Shown in pieces: positions 27,390 to 36,009 of a stretch of 64,000 bases of DNA; position 1 is the first letter of the stretch, and every line of letters starts with the position of its first letter. The DNA comes from Lachnospiraceae bacterium (GTDB taxonomy: Bacteria; Bacillota; Clostridia; Lachnospirales; Lachnospiraceae): contig JAFSDJ010000080.1 in NCBI GenBank assembly GCA_017436305.1, forward strand, positions 50,690-114,689, in the 5' to 3' direction. Position numbers and translations under genes: made by a program. The notes below the pieces were generated by a model, which saw only the letters and a list, made by a program, of their open reading frames with translations, did no database searches and was not told where the DNA came from.

Positions 27390-29220
27390 TATTCTGCTCC
27401 TTTCCATTGCTTTTTGCCGGCATATCATATATTGTTACTTTTTTTGTTTTCTTTTCTGTATTCGTATTTGTTTTTGTATTCTTCTGTTTCCGGATTTTTC
27501 TCTCCAGCCAAACAACAAACAGGAAGAAAACAAGCACATAGCCTGTTAAATATACCGGATAATAATACATAAACAGTCTGGATGGTGCCGTTAAAAAGAT
27601 TAGTGGTATTTTTGCCATGTGGCTTAAAAGCAACAGGGAAAATCCCCATTTTCTCATCCACAAAAGTACTAAAAGTATTATTATTTCCAATACAATGGCA
27701 GGCAAGACATGATAAACGGCAGAATAGCCTGAAAGCTTTGTGCTATAATCATCACTGTGTCTTAACTCTAAAATGGAAATTACCTTTGTACGCACTTCAT
27801 TAGAAATGGCACCCGAAACAGGCAGTTCTTTAAACTTCCCATAATTAGGAACTTCTTCTTTTACAAAAAGCTCAGTTGTATTTTCCAACAAATCTTCCGA
27901 CTGAATAAACGTTTCCAGTCTCTCCTTAAAAAAGACTTCCGGATTTTCAAACACTAGCTGCCAATATATCTTTTTAAACATGGCATACTGCTCATCCGTA
28001 TAATTTCTTACAAATTCACTATCAGACCAATATAAGCTGATTCCTGTTTTTCCATTGACACTGGCCTGTGCTGCTTTATTTACATCCAAAACTTTATCCA
28101 TGAAATATAATCTGCAAACCTGTTTTTCTATTTCAGATATGCTCTCATCCTCCAATGCCGCCAAAGCTTTCTCCTCTGTCTCAGGATAGTAAGAGCTTAA
28201 CGCTGCTTTTTCATAAACCTCCCCAATAAGAGGCACAACCGGAAGCAAAATACTTGTAAGCTCATATTCATGAGAATTTTCATAAAAAAGCATTTCCCCT
28301 GCCTTTTGAGGCACCATAAGGAGAAGAGAACCAACAATGGTATAAATAATAAATTTAGATTTAACTTCCTTGCCAGTGGATTTCCAAAACAGTACTACGA
28401 AGCAAACCGGTAAAGCAACCAGATAATAAATAGCTTCCGTTCTCCAGTTAATGACTATTGCTGATAACATAGCAAGTGCTATTATTTTCCCATTTCCAAT
28501 CTTACTATTTCCTGAAATATTTACATTAGTAACATTTGTTATGGAAGAATTTCTGCCAGGGAAAGTCTCCAGGGAAGTAAATACAAGCTCCGATAAAAGT
28601 AAAAGCTCCAAATACGCGTACACACTCATGCGCATAGGGTACAAATTAGAATCTAAAACAGGCAAAAACAAAAAAGGGATATACATTAAATAAATTATTT
28701 TGGACTGTCTGTTTGTAAAAAATAAATTTCTGATTCTATAAAGAAGCCAGCCTACAATAAGGGATATACAAAAATTCTGAAGTATGATTACTCCTGTGGG
28801 AATCGGAATCAGCATAAGAGCCAACACATAAAAAACACTGGTTAAATAATGCTGCCAAAAAACAGGAAATGTATTTCTTGCCTCAAACAAGATGCCAAAC
28901 TCATCCATGCGCCAGATTCCCGGCCAAACAAGAACAAGCAACAGGCACATAATACAAAAATAGATGCAGGAAAATTTTACAAAGCCTCTGTCAGCCATTT
29001 TTACAAAATAAAAAAGAAACTGCCAGAATACAAATAAAAACAATAAAAAAACAGCCTTACTTCCCCAGGCAAATATGGTTTTTATAATGGCTGTACCATC
29101 TGTAAAATCCCATAATGAGTAGGTGAAAATAAGCCTGTCCGTAAAAAAGCTTACAAGAAAGTGGACACAGGCGCAAAACACGGCATACTTATTTAGTTTA
29201 TTCCATATTTTCTTTCCCAT
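27382..29220 (-). CDS. Polytopic membrane protein, GT-C-like (DUF6020-like)
   Basis: This 612-residue protein is started at ATG 29220 because AAGGAG lies 5 bases upstream; an in-frame GTG at 29226 overlaps that site. About a dozen hydrophobic segments alternate with short loops. The loop WPGIWRMDEFGILFEARN followed by FWQHYLTSVFY resembles the first-loop signature of DUF6020/GT-C membrane proteins. A soluble insertion of about 160 residues (about 340-500) precedes the last helices, and the C-terminus is basic (RKIRKQKNTKTNTN). It probably transfers sugars from lipid carriers outside the membrane, by context. Its ribosome site lies in a possible RNA switch (29225-29265). Confidence 0.65.
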   Translation of the reverse strand: MGKKIWNKLNKYAVFCACVHFLVSFFTDRLIFTYSLWDFTDGTAIIKTIFAWGSKAVFLLFLFVFWQFLFYFVKMADRGFVKFSCIYFCIMCLLLVLVWPGIWRMDEFGILFEARNTFPVFWQHYLTSVFYVLALMLIPIPTGVIILQNFCISLIVGWLLYRIRNLFFTNRQSKIIYLMYIPFLFLPVLDSNLYPMRMSVYAYLELLLLSELVFTSLETFPGRNSSITNVTNVNISGNSKIGNGKIIALAMLSAIVINWRTEAIYYLVALPVCFVVLFWKSTGKEVKSKFIIYTIVGSLLLMVPQKAGEMLFYENSHEYELTSILLPVVPLIGEVYEKAALSSYYPETEEKALAALEDESISEIEKQVCRLYFMDKVLDVNKAAQASVNGKTGISLYWSDSEFVRNYTDEQYAMFKKIYWQLVFENPEVFFKERLETFIQSEDLLENTTELFVKEEVPNYGKFKELPVSGAISNEVRTKVISILELRHSDDYSTKLSGYSAVYHVLPAIVLEIIILLVLLWMRKWGFSLLLLSHMAKIPLIFLTAPSRLFMYYYPVYLTGYVLVFFLFVVWLERKIRKQKNTKTNTNTEKKTKKVTIYDMPAKSNGKEQNNE

Positions 29221-29224
29221 ATCC

Positions 29225-29265
29225 ACTCCTTAAACGGAGTTACTGTTCACGACACCGGTAACTCC
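29225..29265 (-). promoter_or_regulatory. Candidate mutually exclusive hairpins controlling a ribosome binding site
   Basis: Reading the minus strand: GGAGTTAC (29265-29258), 14-base loop, GTAACTCC (29243-29236) make a perfect 8-bp stem. The same ACTCC (29240-29236) can instead pair with GGAGT (29229-29225), part of the AAGGAG ribosome site of the next gene, across GTTTAA. The first fold frees the ribosome site and the second hides it. The first stem coincides with one of the GTTACTGTTCAC-type elements. This is inference from base complementarity only. Confidence 0.4.
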
Positions 29266-29290
29266 TGGTTTATGCACGCTAATTCCCTGT

Positions 29291-30013
29291 CTATTTATAT
29301 GTTTTTAAAAAAACATCTAATTCTTCCGGGGTACCAAGTACATGAACTCTATCATAATCTACGATAGAAATTCTTACTTCGCCACCTTTTTCAATCAGAT
29401 AATTGTAAAGAGGTGCTACATATTTTTCCCCTTTTTCAAGTTTATCATTCTGGCTGTAGTACTCGTTATATAATTCCTCATACAAACCACATGTTTTAAA
29501 ATAATAAGCTCCAAGTGTACAATTGTCAGAAATTCTCTCTTTTTCTCTGACTTCTACGGCCTTTTTCTCATCATCCAGCTTTACAAAGCTCCAATGGTCT
29601 CCTTCTGCGTGGAAGCATGGAATAAATCCATCTCCTTCAATCTGGCTTTCGTTCATTTCACCGGCTTCTACATAAGTATCGATATTGTAAATTAAAAGGC
29701 TGGACTCTTTCTCCCAGTAGGCAGCCCCTAACATGGCTGTAGTAGCCTGTCCGTCTGTGAGATAATCAATTTCCACTACTTTTACCTGTTCAATTCCTAT
29801 TTTTTTGCAGGTAGATATAATAAATTCAGACGCATTATCTTCCTTTCTTACTATGAAAATATACACATTTTCTTCACTTTCAAATCCTGCAAGACTTTCC
29901 ATTGACCATTCAAATAATGTTTTTCCATGAGCCTCAATCATATATTTGGGCACATTATAACCTGCTTTACGAAATCTGGAACCAAGTCCGGCCATGGTAA
30001 TTACTATTGTCAT
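29291..30013 (-). CDS. Sugar/phosphosugar nucleotidyltransferase-like protein
   Basis: This 240-residue NTP-transferase fold starts TIVITMAGLGSRFRKAGYNVPKYMIE, with the G-x-GSRF loop and Lys of the nucleotide site. NIDTYVEAGEMN carries the metal-binding Asp, and CHAEGDHWSFVKLDDEK with NCTLGAYYFK are middle-domain blocks. It likely activates a sugar-phosphate or small phosphorylated alcohol as an NDP/CDP derivative in the cytoplasm, but the substrate is not evident and GT2-like use is possible. It is downstream of the DUF4956/VTC/CotH group and near HAD and APH-fold genes, so it may supply the activated unit for that module. Start ATG 30013 follows GGAGG at a long 12-base spacing. Confidence 0.75.
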   Translation of the reverse strand: MTIVITMAGLGSRFRKAGYNVPKYMIEAHGKTLFEWSMESLAGFESEENVYIFIVRKEDNASEFIISTCKKIGIEQVKVVEIDYLTDGQATTAMLGAAYWEKESSLLIYNIDTYVEAGEMNESQIEGDGFIPCFHAEGDHWSFVKLDDEKKAVEVREKERISDNCTLGAYYFKTCGLYEELYNEYYSQNDKLEKGEKYVAPLYNYLIEKGGEVRISIVDYDRVHVLGTPEELDVFLKTYK

Positions 30014-30073
30014 CTTTTTTCATTTCCTCCCATAAACAATAAAGTGTTTCCTGCTTCTACGCAACATCACATC

Positions 30074-30102
30074 AAATGTCCGGCTACTGTGTAAATAGTA
30101 AC
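30074..30102 (-). repeat. Dispersed element, copy related to 31614-31642
   Basis: The minus strand starts GTTACTATT and ends TAGCC..ACATTT. It matches 31614-31642 on the plus strand at 23 of 29 positions. The two copies flank the DUF4956 and VTC genes in inverted orientation. Confidence 0.5.
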
Positions 30103-30116
30103 AAAACAGCAACCAG

Positions 30117-30794
30117 CTATAGAGTTACTTCTCCATCATGATCCATAAGAGACACTCCATAAACCCCTTCCACTTTAGAAACAGCCTGCAGCATCGCTCC
30201 TTCATCTTTGGATTTGCACTCAATAATCATATCAAATCCATCATTTGACAAATTTCTGGATTTTACTTTTACTACTTTACTAAAACTTTTTACAATCTGC
30301 AATACTTCTTTCTCTTTTTCCGGCTTCTTTGCATTGATAATTAATATGCCAAAGGCCCGCCCCATTGGTGTAAGCTCCAGTAAAAACAAGCCTAATGTAA
30401 GAATGATGGAAGTAATAATCGCAACCTTAAACATACCTGCTCCGCAAATAATCCCAACACTAATTGCCCAAAACAAAAACATCAAATCCGTAGGGTCCTT
30501 AATAGCAGTACGGAAACGTACAATAGAAAGAGCACCTACCATACCAAGAGAGATCACCACATTGGACTGCATTGCTAAAATAATACTTGCAGTAATCACC
30601 GCAATCAATGCCAACGATATATTAAAGCTTTTGGAATAAAAATTTCTTCTGGCTGCCACATAGTATACAATAAAAATATAAATAGCAAGAATACAGGTTA
30701 CTAGCAGCGTCACTAAAATAGAGGCTGTTGTAACATTGCTTCCATTCATCCCTTCTAAAAATGACTTTTTGAAAATATCTGAAAATGTATTCAC
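30117..30794 (-). CDS. DUF4956 family membrane protein
   Basis: This 225-residue protein has four or five hydrophobic segments in the first ~145 residues and a cytoplasmic ferredoxin-like C-terminal domain (about 150-225). The block GMVGALSIVRFRTAIKDP followed by LMFLFWAISVGIICGAG is the DUF4956 signature. GTG start at 30794 with GGAGG at 6 bases. The gene is 13 bases downstream of a VTC-domain polyphosphate polymerase gene, a pairing that recurs in Gram-positive genomes. Function is not established; a membrane partner for polyphosphate synthesis or transport is the plain inference. Confidence 0.88.
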   Translation of the reverse strand: MNTFSDIFKKSFLEGMNGSNVTTASILVTLLVTCILAIYIFIVYYVAARRNFYSKSFNISLALIAVITASIILAMQSNVVISLGMVGALSIVRFRTAIKDPTDLMFLFWAISVGIICGAGMFKVAIITSIILTLGLFLLELTPMGRAFGILIINAKKPEKEKEVLQIVKSFSKVVKVKSRNLSNDGFDMIIECKSKDEGAMLQAVSKVEGVYGVSLMDHDGEVTL

Positions 30795-30807
30795 GATTTT
30801 CCTCCAA

Positions 30808-31581
30808 TCACTGTGTAAAAAACTTTCTGCACAAATAGTATTTGGAAAAGGTAGTCTGTCTAAGCTTCCCTATCTCCAACCGTTCTTTTAAAAAAACCGG
30901 TAAAAATTCATCGTACTTTACTTCTATAAGAACATTCCCTTTAGGCAAAATTGGGCATTTTTGCATATCTGTTTTAAAAAAGTGAGAAAAATCTCTGGAT
31001 GCCTGAATATTCTTATCTATGGTAATACGCACATTTCCCTGCTTGTACACATAAGGAACTCTGTCATAAGCCACAATAACCTTGGGCTTGCCATTCCTTT
31101 TTGTCATCCAGACTACAAATTCCTGCAAAAGCGGTGAATATGTGCTAAAATCCTCCTGCTTCACGGAAAGGTATTTTCCCTGAATAAAAAGTTCACACTG
31201 CTCTTTCGTAAGAGGCGTAGAAACCTTTCTTGTCATGCCATGAACCTTTATTTTCTTTTCTAATGTGATTTTTGTATCTGAACAATTATAAATGCGGATA
31301 CGGTATTTCATTCGTTTATCCACACCCGCTTCATTCATTTTGTAACAAGTGTTATTATAATCATCAAAATATAAACTGCGAATATGATAATACCCCTTTT
31401 CCCCTACATGAGTATCCTTTTTTATGAACCCTTTTAACCTGCCTTCAATGACAGCTACATCTATAAGACTACACAAATATTTCAACTCATGACGATATTT
31501 GGGGCTGTTACTAAGTCCTGCTTTCCTTATTAAAAGATTATTTATCCAATTATTTCCTACACCTGCATTTACTTTATCCAT
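30808..31581 (-). CDS. VTC-domain polyphosphate polymerase
   Basis: This 257-residue protein has the triphosphate-tunnel-type VTC fold. Visible strand motifs are YRHELKYL, HIRSLYFDD, KYRIRIYN, ITLEKKIK, VRITIDKNI and VLIEVKYDEFLP, whose basic and acidic residues line the tunnel in yeast Vtc4. The family makes polyphosphate from ATP. No SPX domain and no membrane helix are present, so the neighbouring DUF4956 protein could anchor it. The ribosome site before ATG 31581 is weak (AAGAAAGTGG). It is preceded by a 173-base gap carrying short repeats and then by a CotH-kinase gene. Confidence 0.88.
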   Translation of the reverse strand: MDKVNAGVGNNWINNLLIRKAGLSNSPKYRHELKYLCSLIDVAVIEGRLKGFIKKDTHVGEKGYYHIRSLYFDDYNNTCYKMNEAGVDKRMKYRIRIYNCSDTKITLEKKIKVHGMTRKVSTPLTKEQCELFIQGKYLSVKQEDFSTYSPLLQEFVVWMTKRNGKPKVIVAYDRVPYVYKQGNVRITIDKNIQASRDFSHFFKTDMQKCPILPKGNVLIEVKYDEFLPVFLKERLEIGKLRQTTFSKYYLCRKFFTQ

Positions 31582-31613
31582 ATTACCACTTTCTTACATT
31601 TTGGGCAACTGTG

Positions 31614-31642
31614 GTTACTATTCACAGGATAGCCCTACATTT
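31614..31642 (+). repeat. Dispersed element, GTTACTATTCAC type
   Basis: This element starts GTTACTATTCAC and matches the reverse strand of 30074-30102 at 23 of 29 positions. It lies in the 173-base gap between the VTC and CotH genes. Confidence 0.5.
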
Positions 31643-31693
31643 CACACAGCTTACACAATATGTCCATTGGGGCACGCTCCCCCTTCGCAAGGC

Positions 31694-31747
31694 AAAAACC
31701 AGCACTTGCATCATTCTATCACGTGGCCGTGCAGTTAGCATCCGGCT
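31694..31747 (+). repeat. Dispersed 54-bp element, copy 1
   Basis: The stretch begins AAAAACCAGCACTTG and ends ATCCGGCT. It matches 62876-62929 at 41 of 54 positions without gaps. Both copies are intergenic. Only the end of the CotH gene lies close by. Confidence 0.65.
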
Positions 31748-31754
31748 TCCCGTC

Positions 31755-33413
31755 CTACTGTAACAGCCCATTTATATATTCATCCACGTATGCAAGTCTT
31801 TCCAGTGTAAACTGCTTCATACCTGAAAAATCCTCTTCATATCTGCCTGCGGGCCAGCGCTCTTTTTCTCTTTCGTAGGCACCCGAACCTTTTACTGTCT
31901 TTTCAAGCAACTCAATCTGTTTTGTTATGGTCACATCTGAAAAAGAATTACTTCGCCACTCATTCCACATATCTTTAAGTAATGAAGCTGAATTATCCAC
32001 ATTAAGTTCAATCATTCTCTGCCCCGGCTGCCAGCGAATCAGTTCTTTCACTACACTATAATCTGCCTTGCAGTAATATTCATTATCTGTATACACATCT
32101 CCAAAGGATATATTCAAATCCCATGGAATAAAATATCCCTGAGCCTGTCCATTTCGATTTTTCACTGCATAATAATAGTTTTTAGCATAATTATCAAAAC
32201 CGCCAATAGCCTGGTAAAATAACCAGTTTTGTAACACATTTTCCTGATTTACCAACGAAGTAATGTTCTGCTTAAATTCTTCATCAGAGCCTTCTATACA
32301 GGCTGCCAGCTCATATAATGACTGCCATTCCTGCTCATTTTGTAAAATTAAATCACCTTTTAAGTAAAATCCACCCCGGTAATCCGGCATATTTTCATCA
32401 AATAGTGCACCTTTAAAATCTTCTGCATGCCAGTCTGATGTATATTTCTTTTTATAAATTCTCTCTACGACCTGTGCTCCTGATTCTATCTGTGAAGAAA
32501 CAGCGTCCATTCCAAGCTGTTTTCTGTCAATAGGAAACATAAGACCATAAAGCCCCTGATAAGCTCCATTAATAAAAACTTCTACATATTCCACATGAGT
32601 TCCAAAGGTTTGCTTATAAGAATTTTCCTCTGCACCAACCTGCTCCCATAAATCACAGGCCAGTTTATCCTTTATTTTAGAACCGTCTGCATAAAGACTG
32701 TTTAAAATCCAGTCATTATCCTTTCTCATTCCAAGAAAACTTTCATTTGTCTTTTCAAAGCTTCCATCTTTTTTGTTTACGTCATACAAATTTAAACGCA
32801 GACTCTTTTTTTCATAGTTTAAACTTGTATTACCACGAAGTCTGCTGGTAGTATAGCAGGTTGTTACAAAGTCTCCTGCCTCTCTTATGGTTCCCTGTGG
32901 GTCTTTTGCTTCACTGGCTGCTTCATTGTCATATACTTTTAAAAGAAACAACGGCTGTCCATCTGCGGTAATGTAGTCACTGGAAGTAAAATCCATTACC
33001 GAAACACCCGTTATTTTTAAGTTATAGTAGCAGTAACCGTCTTTTTCTATCATACAAAATGGAATAGACTTGTTTTGTTCCATAAGGGTAAGCTTATCCA
33101 GTTTTGTAAAATCATCTAAAAAAACAGCTTCTGCCCCTTCTGTATCCGTTCCTAAGGTTCCTGTTTCAAAGTCTCTTTCTTCCATGCTAAGTGGCAGAAA
33201 AAAAGTACGGCTCCCGGCGTCATAAGGCAATGTCTCACCGGAAAAGGTCAGCTTCGCCTGACCTTCCTTTTCCTTAAGATGCTCTAACAGCTTATTTAAT
33301 TTTTCTTCTGTAAGAACCTGCATTTCCATAGCAGGTTTCGTCTGTTCAAAAATTCCCCATGCTACAAAAAACAAAAGTGCTATCAGGCTTACTGCCCCAA
33401 CCCATTTTTTCAT
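31755..33413 (-). CDS. CotH-type protein kinase, membrane-anchored
   Basis: This 552-residue protein has an N-terminal signal-anchor (about 5-20), so the rest is outside the membrane. CotH motifs are present: TSRLRGNTSLNYEKKS, WILNSLYADGSKIKDKL, NGAYQGLYGLM (with the family's conserved Gly/Tyr) and YFIPWDLNISFGD with the catalytic Asp. CotH proteins are atypical kinases that phosphorylate exported proteins, first known from spore coats. In polysaccharide loci next to VTC and DUF4956 genes its substrate is unknown. The ribosome site is weak (AGGTTAGG). It follows the HAD phosphatase gene by 9 bases, hence one transcript. Confidence 0.87.
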   Translation of the reverse strand: MKKWVGAVSLIALLFFVAWGIFEQTKPAMEMQVLTEEKLNKLLEHLKEKEGQAKLTFSGETLPYDAGSRTFFLPLSMEERDFETGTLGTDTEGAEAVFLDDFTKLDKLTLMEQNKSIPFCMIEKDGYCYYNLKITGVSVMDFTSSDYITADGQPLFLLKVYDNEAASEAKDPQGTIREAGDFVTTCYTTSRLRGNTSLNYEKKSLRLNLYDVNKKDGSFEKTNESFLGMRKDNDWILNSLYADGSKIKDKLACDLWEQVGAEENSYKQTFGTHVEYVEVFINGAYQGLYGLMFPIDRKQLGMDAVSSQIESGAQVVERIYKKKYTSDWHAEDFKGALFDENMPDYRGGFYLKGDLILQNEQEWQSLYELAACIEGSDEEFKQNITSLVNQENVLQNWLFYQAIGGFDNYAKNYYYAVKNRNGQAQGYFIPWDLNISFGDVYTDNEYYCKADYSVVKELIRWQPGQRMIELNVDNSASLLKDMWNEWRSNSFSDVTITKQIELLEKTVKGSGAYEREKERWPAGRYEEDFSGMKQFTLERLAYVDEYINGLLQ

Positions 33414-33422
33414 GAACCTAAC

Positions 33423-33815
33423 CTATCCTAATCTGCTGTTTTTGCAGATTTCGTCCAACTCATCAATACTATATTTCAAAAATTCATCAGGACGTACGGT
33501 TCTGTCATCTACATAAAACCCCTTATGTCCCGGCCATGGTTTTCCGTAAATAATCTCATCATAAGGAATATGCCATTTATCCAGCCATTCTAATAAAACC
33601 TTGGCTGTATTGGCATTGATTAGCCCAATATTTCCATCATAGCTGTTCATATTTCTTGATGTAAATAATGTAATGGTAGCTCCACCGGCTTTATATTCTT
33701 TAAGCTTTTCTACCATTTCCGGAAATGGTACTAAATCAATATAATTTTCCTCTTTTTTCTTAATGGGACACAGAGTTCCATCTATGTCAAAACAAAACTT
33801 TACTCCTTGGTACAT
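33423..33815 (-). CDS. Small HAD-family phosphatase (capsule-locus type)
   Basis: This 130-residue cytoplasmic protein has HAD motif I FDIDGTLC (nucleophile and acid Asp), motif II LFTSRN, a Lys (YGKPWPG) and motif IV VDDRTVRPDEF. Cap domains are absent, as in the short HAD proteins of capsule loci that act on phosphosugars or polyol phosphates. Its start overlaps the end of the APH-fold gene by 16 bases, with GAGG at 7 bases, so the two are translationally coupled and probably act on related small phosphorylated compounds. Confidence 0.85.
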   Translation of the reverse strand: MYQGVKFCFDIDGTLCPIKKKEENYIDLVPFPEMVEKLKEYKAGGATITLFTSRNMNSYDGNIGLINANTAKVLLEWLDKWHIPYDEIIYGKPWPGHKGFYVDDRTVRPDEFLKYSIDELDEICKNSRLG

Positions 33816-35242
33816 TGCTCCACCTCGTCTAAAATATTCATTGCATTTAAAATAAATCCAAATACCTTTCCCGGCTGGTCCATATGATATGGCAGCATAG
33901 AAAGGAACAGGCTTGCTTCATACAAACGTACTAATGTGTAATCAAATCCATTCTTTTGCAAAAATCCCTTAAATACTTCTACATAAGGCTCTTTATCTGT
34001 ATCAATGCTAAGAGAAATATTCATATCCCGGTCCATGGAAATATCGTACAAGCCACTGTTAAAAAAGTCATAACAGCCACAAATGGAATGGGATAATTTT
34101 GCCAGATCATAATAAATATCTGTATATAATTCTTCTTCCTTTACTGCACCCTTTGGATCAATAAGCTTTAATATGTTGGATTCCTTACTGTAAAGAATAT
34201 TGGAAAAACATAAATCCCCATGGCCGATTACCAAACAGTTGTTATCTTTTTCCGGACGTTTCATTTTATTGTAAAGAGATAAGTATTTCTCAACAATTTC
34301 TTCTAAACTTTTATATTTGGTTCCCATGGAAATCAACTGGTTAAACTTCTCATATTGGTCATATTTTTTCAGTTCTTCCATACGGTCTTTTAACTTCTTC
34401 ACATAAAGGTCATCTGCAACATTTTTTACTTCCTCTTTGGTTGCAGAACGTTTTCCACGAATCTGTATAAAATAAAACAGCTTTTCTAATATATCTGAAA
34501 GCTCCTCTGTGGAAACTGCCCCATGCACAAACCGGATAGCAATGTCAGTCATATGATAACGCTCCATTGTATAAGAAGCAAAATCCTTACCCTCTTTATA
34601 ATCAAAAGGCATTACAAACCACATTTTCATATTATCCGGAAGCAAATAATAGAAGTTATATTCAGATTTAATTTTCTGTATTTTATTGGATTTTTTCGTT
34701 ACTGTATACTCATCGCCCAATAATGCATTAAAAAATCTTGCATCAAAACCACTTGTAATAAAGGTAAGAAAATTGCTTCTTTTGGATATGTCCATAAAAG
34801 CATCTGTTATTATATGCTCACCTTCAAAATTTCTGGCTACCAGATCCTCAAAATGCCCAAAGTATTCTTCCCCACTATTTAAAATGGCCATAGCAGCCCT
34901 TTCCTGACAAAGAGCTGTATAGGATTCATTGGCATATTGAGCCTTTGTAAGCAGTACGGAAAATTCCTTTGTATCTTTTAACGCATAATTAGAATATAGA
35001 TGCACCAAATTTACAGTACCCTCCATATTTTTGTATGCCTTATAAATCTCATCCTTATCCTCTATTTTCGAATAAAAAATAACCTGAGCCACTGCTTTAT
35101 TTTTCAAAATTTCAGCCTTCATACGGTTCTTTAAGGTAATTCTTTTAAAAATCGTATCGCCGTAGGAATTATGTCCTGTAATTGTACCTACTTCCTTATT
35201 CGGTTTTATACTGTCATCATAAATGACTAAAAGTTTTTTCAT
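33800..35242 (-). CDS. APH-fold phosphotransferase with N-terminal extension
   Basis: This is a 480-residue protein. The C-terminal half has the aminoglycoside/choline-kinase-like fold: VIGHGDLCFSNIL (catalytic HGD...N) and LIDPKG (metal-binding Asp in place of the common IDxE). The first ~200 residues (SYGDTIFKRITLK, FEGEHIITDAFMDIS) are an additional domain with no clear match, possibly a degenerate epimerase/NTP-binding fold. A kinase for a sugar, choline or polyol is likely given the coupled HAD and nearby nucleotidyltransferase. Start ATG 35242 overlaps the stop of the flippase-like gene (ATGA). Confidence 0.75.
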   Translation of the reverse strand: MKKLLVIYDDSIKPNKEVGTITGHNSYGDTIFKRITLKNRMKAEILKNKAVAQVIFYSKIEDKDEIYKAYKNMEGTVNLVHLYSNYALKDTKEFSVLLTKAQYANESYTALCQERAAMAILNSGEEYFGHFEDLVARNFEGEHIITDAFMDISKRSNFLTFITSGFDARFFNALLGDEYTVTKKSNKIQKIKSEYNFYYLLPDNMKMWFVMPFDYKEGKDFASYTMERYHMTDIAIRFVHGAVSTEELSDILEKLFYFIQIRGKRSATKEEVKNVADDLYVKKLKDRMEELKKYDQYEKFNQLISMGTKYKSLEEIVEKYLSLYNKMKRPEKDNNCLVIGHGDLCFSNILYSKESNILKLIDPKGAVKEEELYTDIYYDLAKLSHSICGCYDFFNSGLYDISMDRDMNISLSIDTDKEPYVEVFKGFLQKNGFDYTLVRLYEASLFLSMLPYHMDQPGKVFGFILNAMNILDEVEQCTKE

Positions 35243-35994
35243 GGCTTTTTACCCTTTCTGCCAACCCAATAAATCAAATGGCCCATGATGGAAAACACAA
35301 GAAATACTCCTGCACCTATTAACGTATACGTTCTGACAATCTGGCTTTCTCCAGCTCCAAAAATACTGCGGATATACTCCGAAAAGCTGCCTGCCCCAAA
35401 AGAAATGGACATAAAGGCTGCCAATGCTTTCAATGTAAGAATCTCAAATATCCATCCGGCAAAGGAAGCCAGCGAAATAAGCGCATAGCGTCCGTTTACT
35501 AAATTGCTTGTAAACTTGTACCAGTCATTGACAACATCCAGCACTTTCAAGGCCACCATGGATCTGCCTGAATTTTTCTCCATAATAATATGTTTGTTTA
35601 AATACCTGTAAGTTGGCGGGATTGCCAGATAAACACAGCCAATTACTAAAATAATCCCTAAAAATACCCAGGTAATCATGGAAACCTTTCCAAAAAAAAC
35701 AATATCCAGCGGAAGTAGCACAAGAACTAATGCTACCGTATCAAAAAAACGATCAATTACTACGCTTAAAATACCAACCTGCCATATTTTTGTTTCTCTT
35801 CCTATTTCAAAGATCCGGTATATTTCACCTATCTTAAAAGGAATCACTAAATTTACAAAGGTTGTCTTACAGTACAATAGGAGAAATCTGTTAAACCCTA
35901 TTTTGTGCTCCATAAGTACCAAATATAGTCTTAGCATTTTAGCAGCATGTACCGCCAAAAAGCAGACCACAATTGCCAGAACAAACCACCACAT
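35239..35994 (-). CDS. Flippase-like (UPF0104/LPG synthase TM region) membrane protein
   Basis: This 251-residue protein has six or seven hydrophobic segments. The block YCKTTFVNLVIPFKIGEIYRIF, with a conserved Pro-x-Lys-x-Gly-Glu, and SVVIDRFFD match the lysylphosphatidylglycerol synthase TM region/flippase-like family. Such proteins are thought to move lipids or lipid-linked sugars across the membrane. Start ATG 35994 has GAGGAG at 7 bases; 15 bases from the DPM-like glycosyltransferase gene upstream, with a 4-base overlap downstream. It fits in a group with DPM-like GT2 and GtrA. Confidence 0.82.
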   Translation of the reverse strand: MWWFVLAIVVCFLAVHAAKMLRLYLVLMEHKIGFNRFLLLYCKTTFVNLVIPFKIGEIYRIFEIGRETKIWQVGILSVVIDRFFDTVALVLVLLPLDIVFFGKVSMITWVFLGIILVIGCVYLAIPPTYRYLNKHIIMEKNSGRSMVALKVLDVVNDWYKFTSNLVNGRYALISLASFAGWIFEILTLKALAAFMSISFGAGSFSEYIRSIFGAGESQIVRTYTLIGAGVFLVFSIMGHLIYWVGRKGKKP

Positions 35995-36009
35995 GGTTTT
36001 TCTCCTCTC

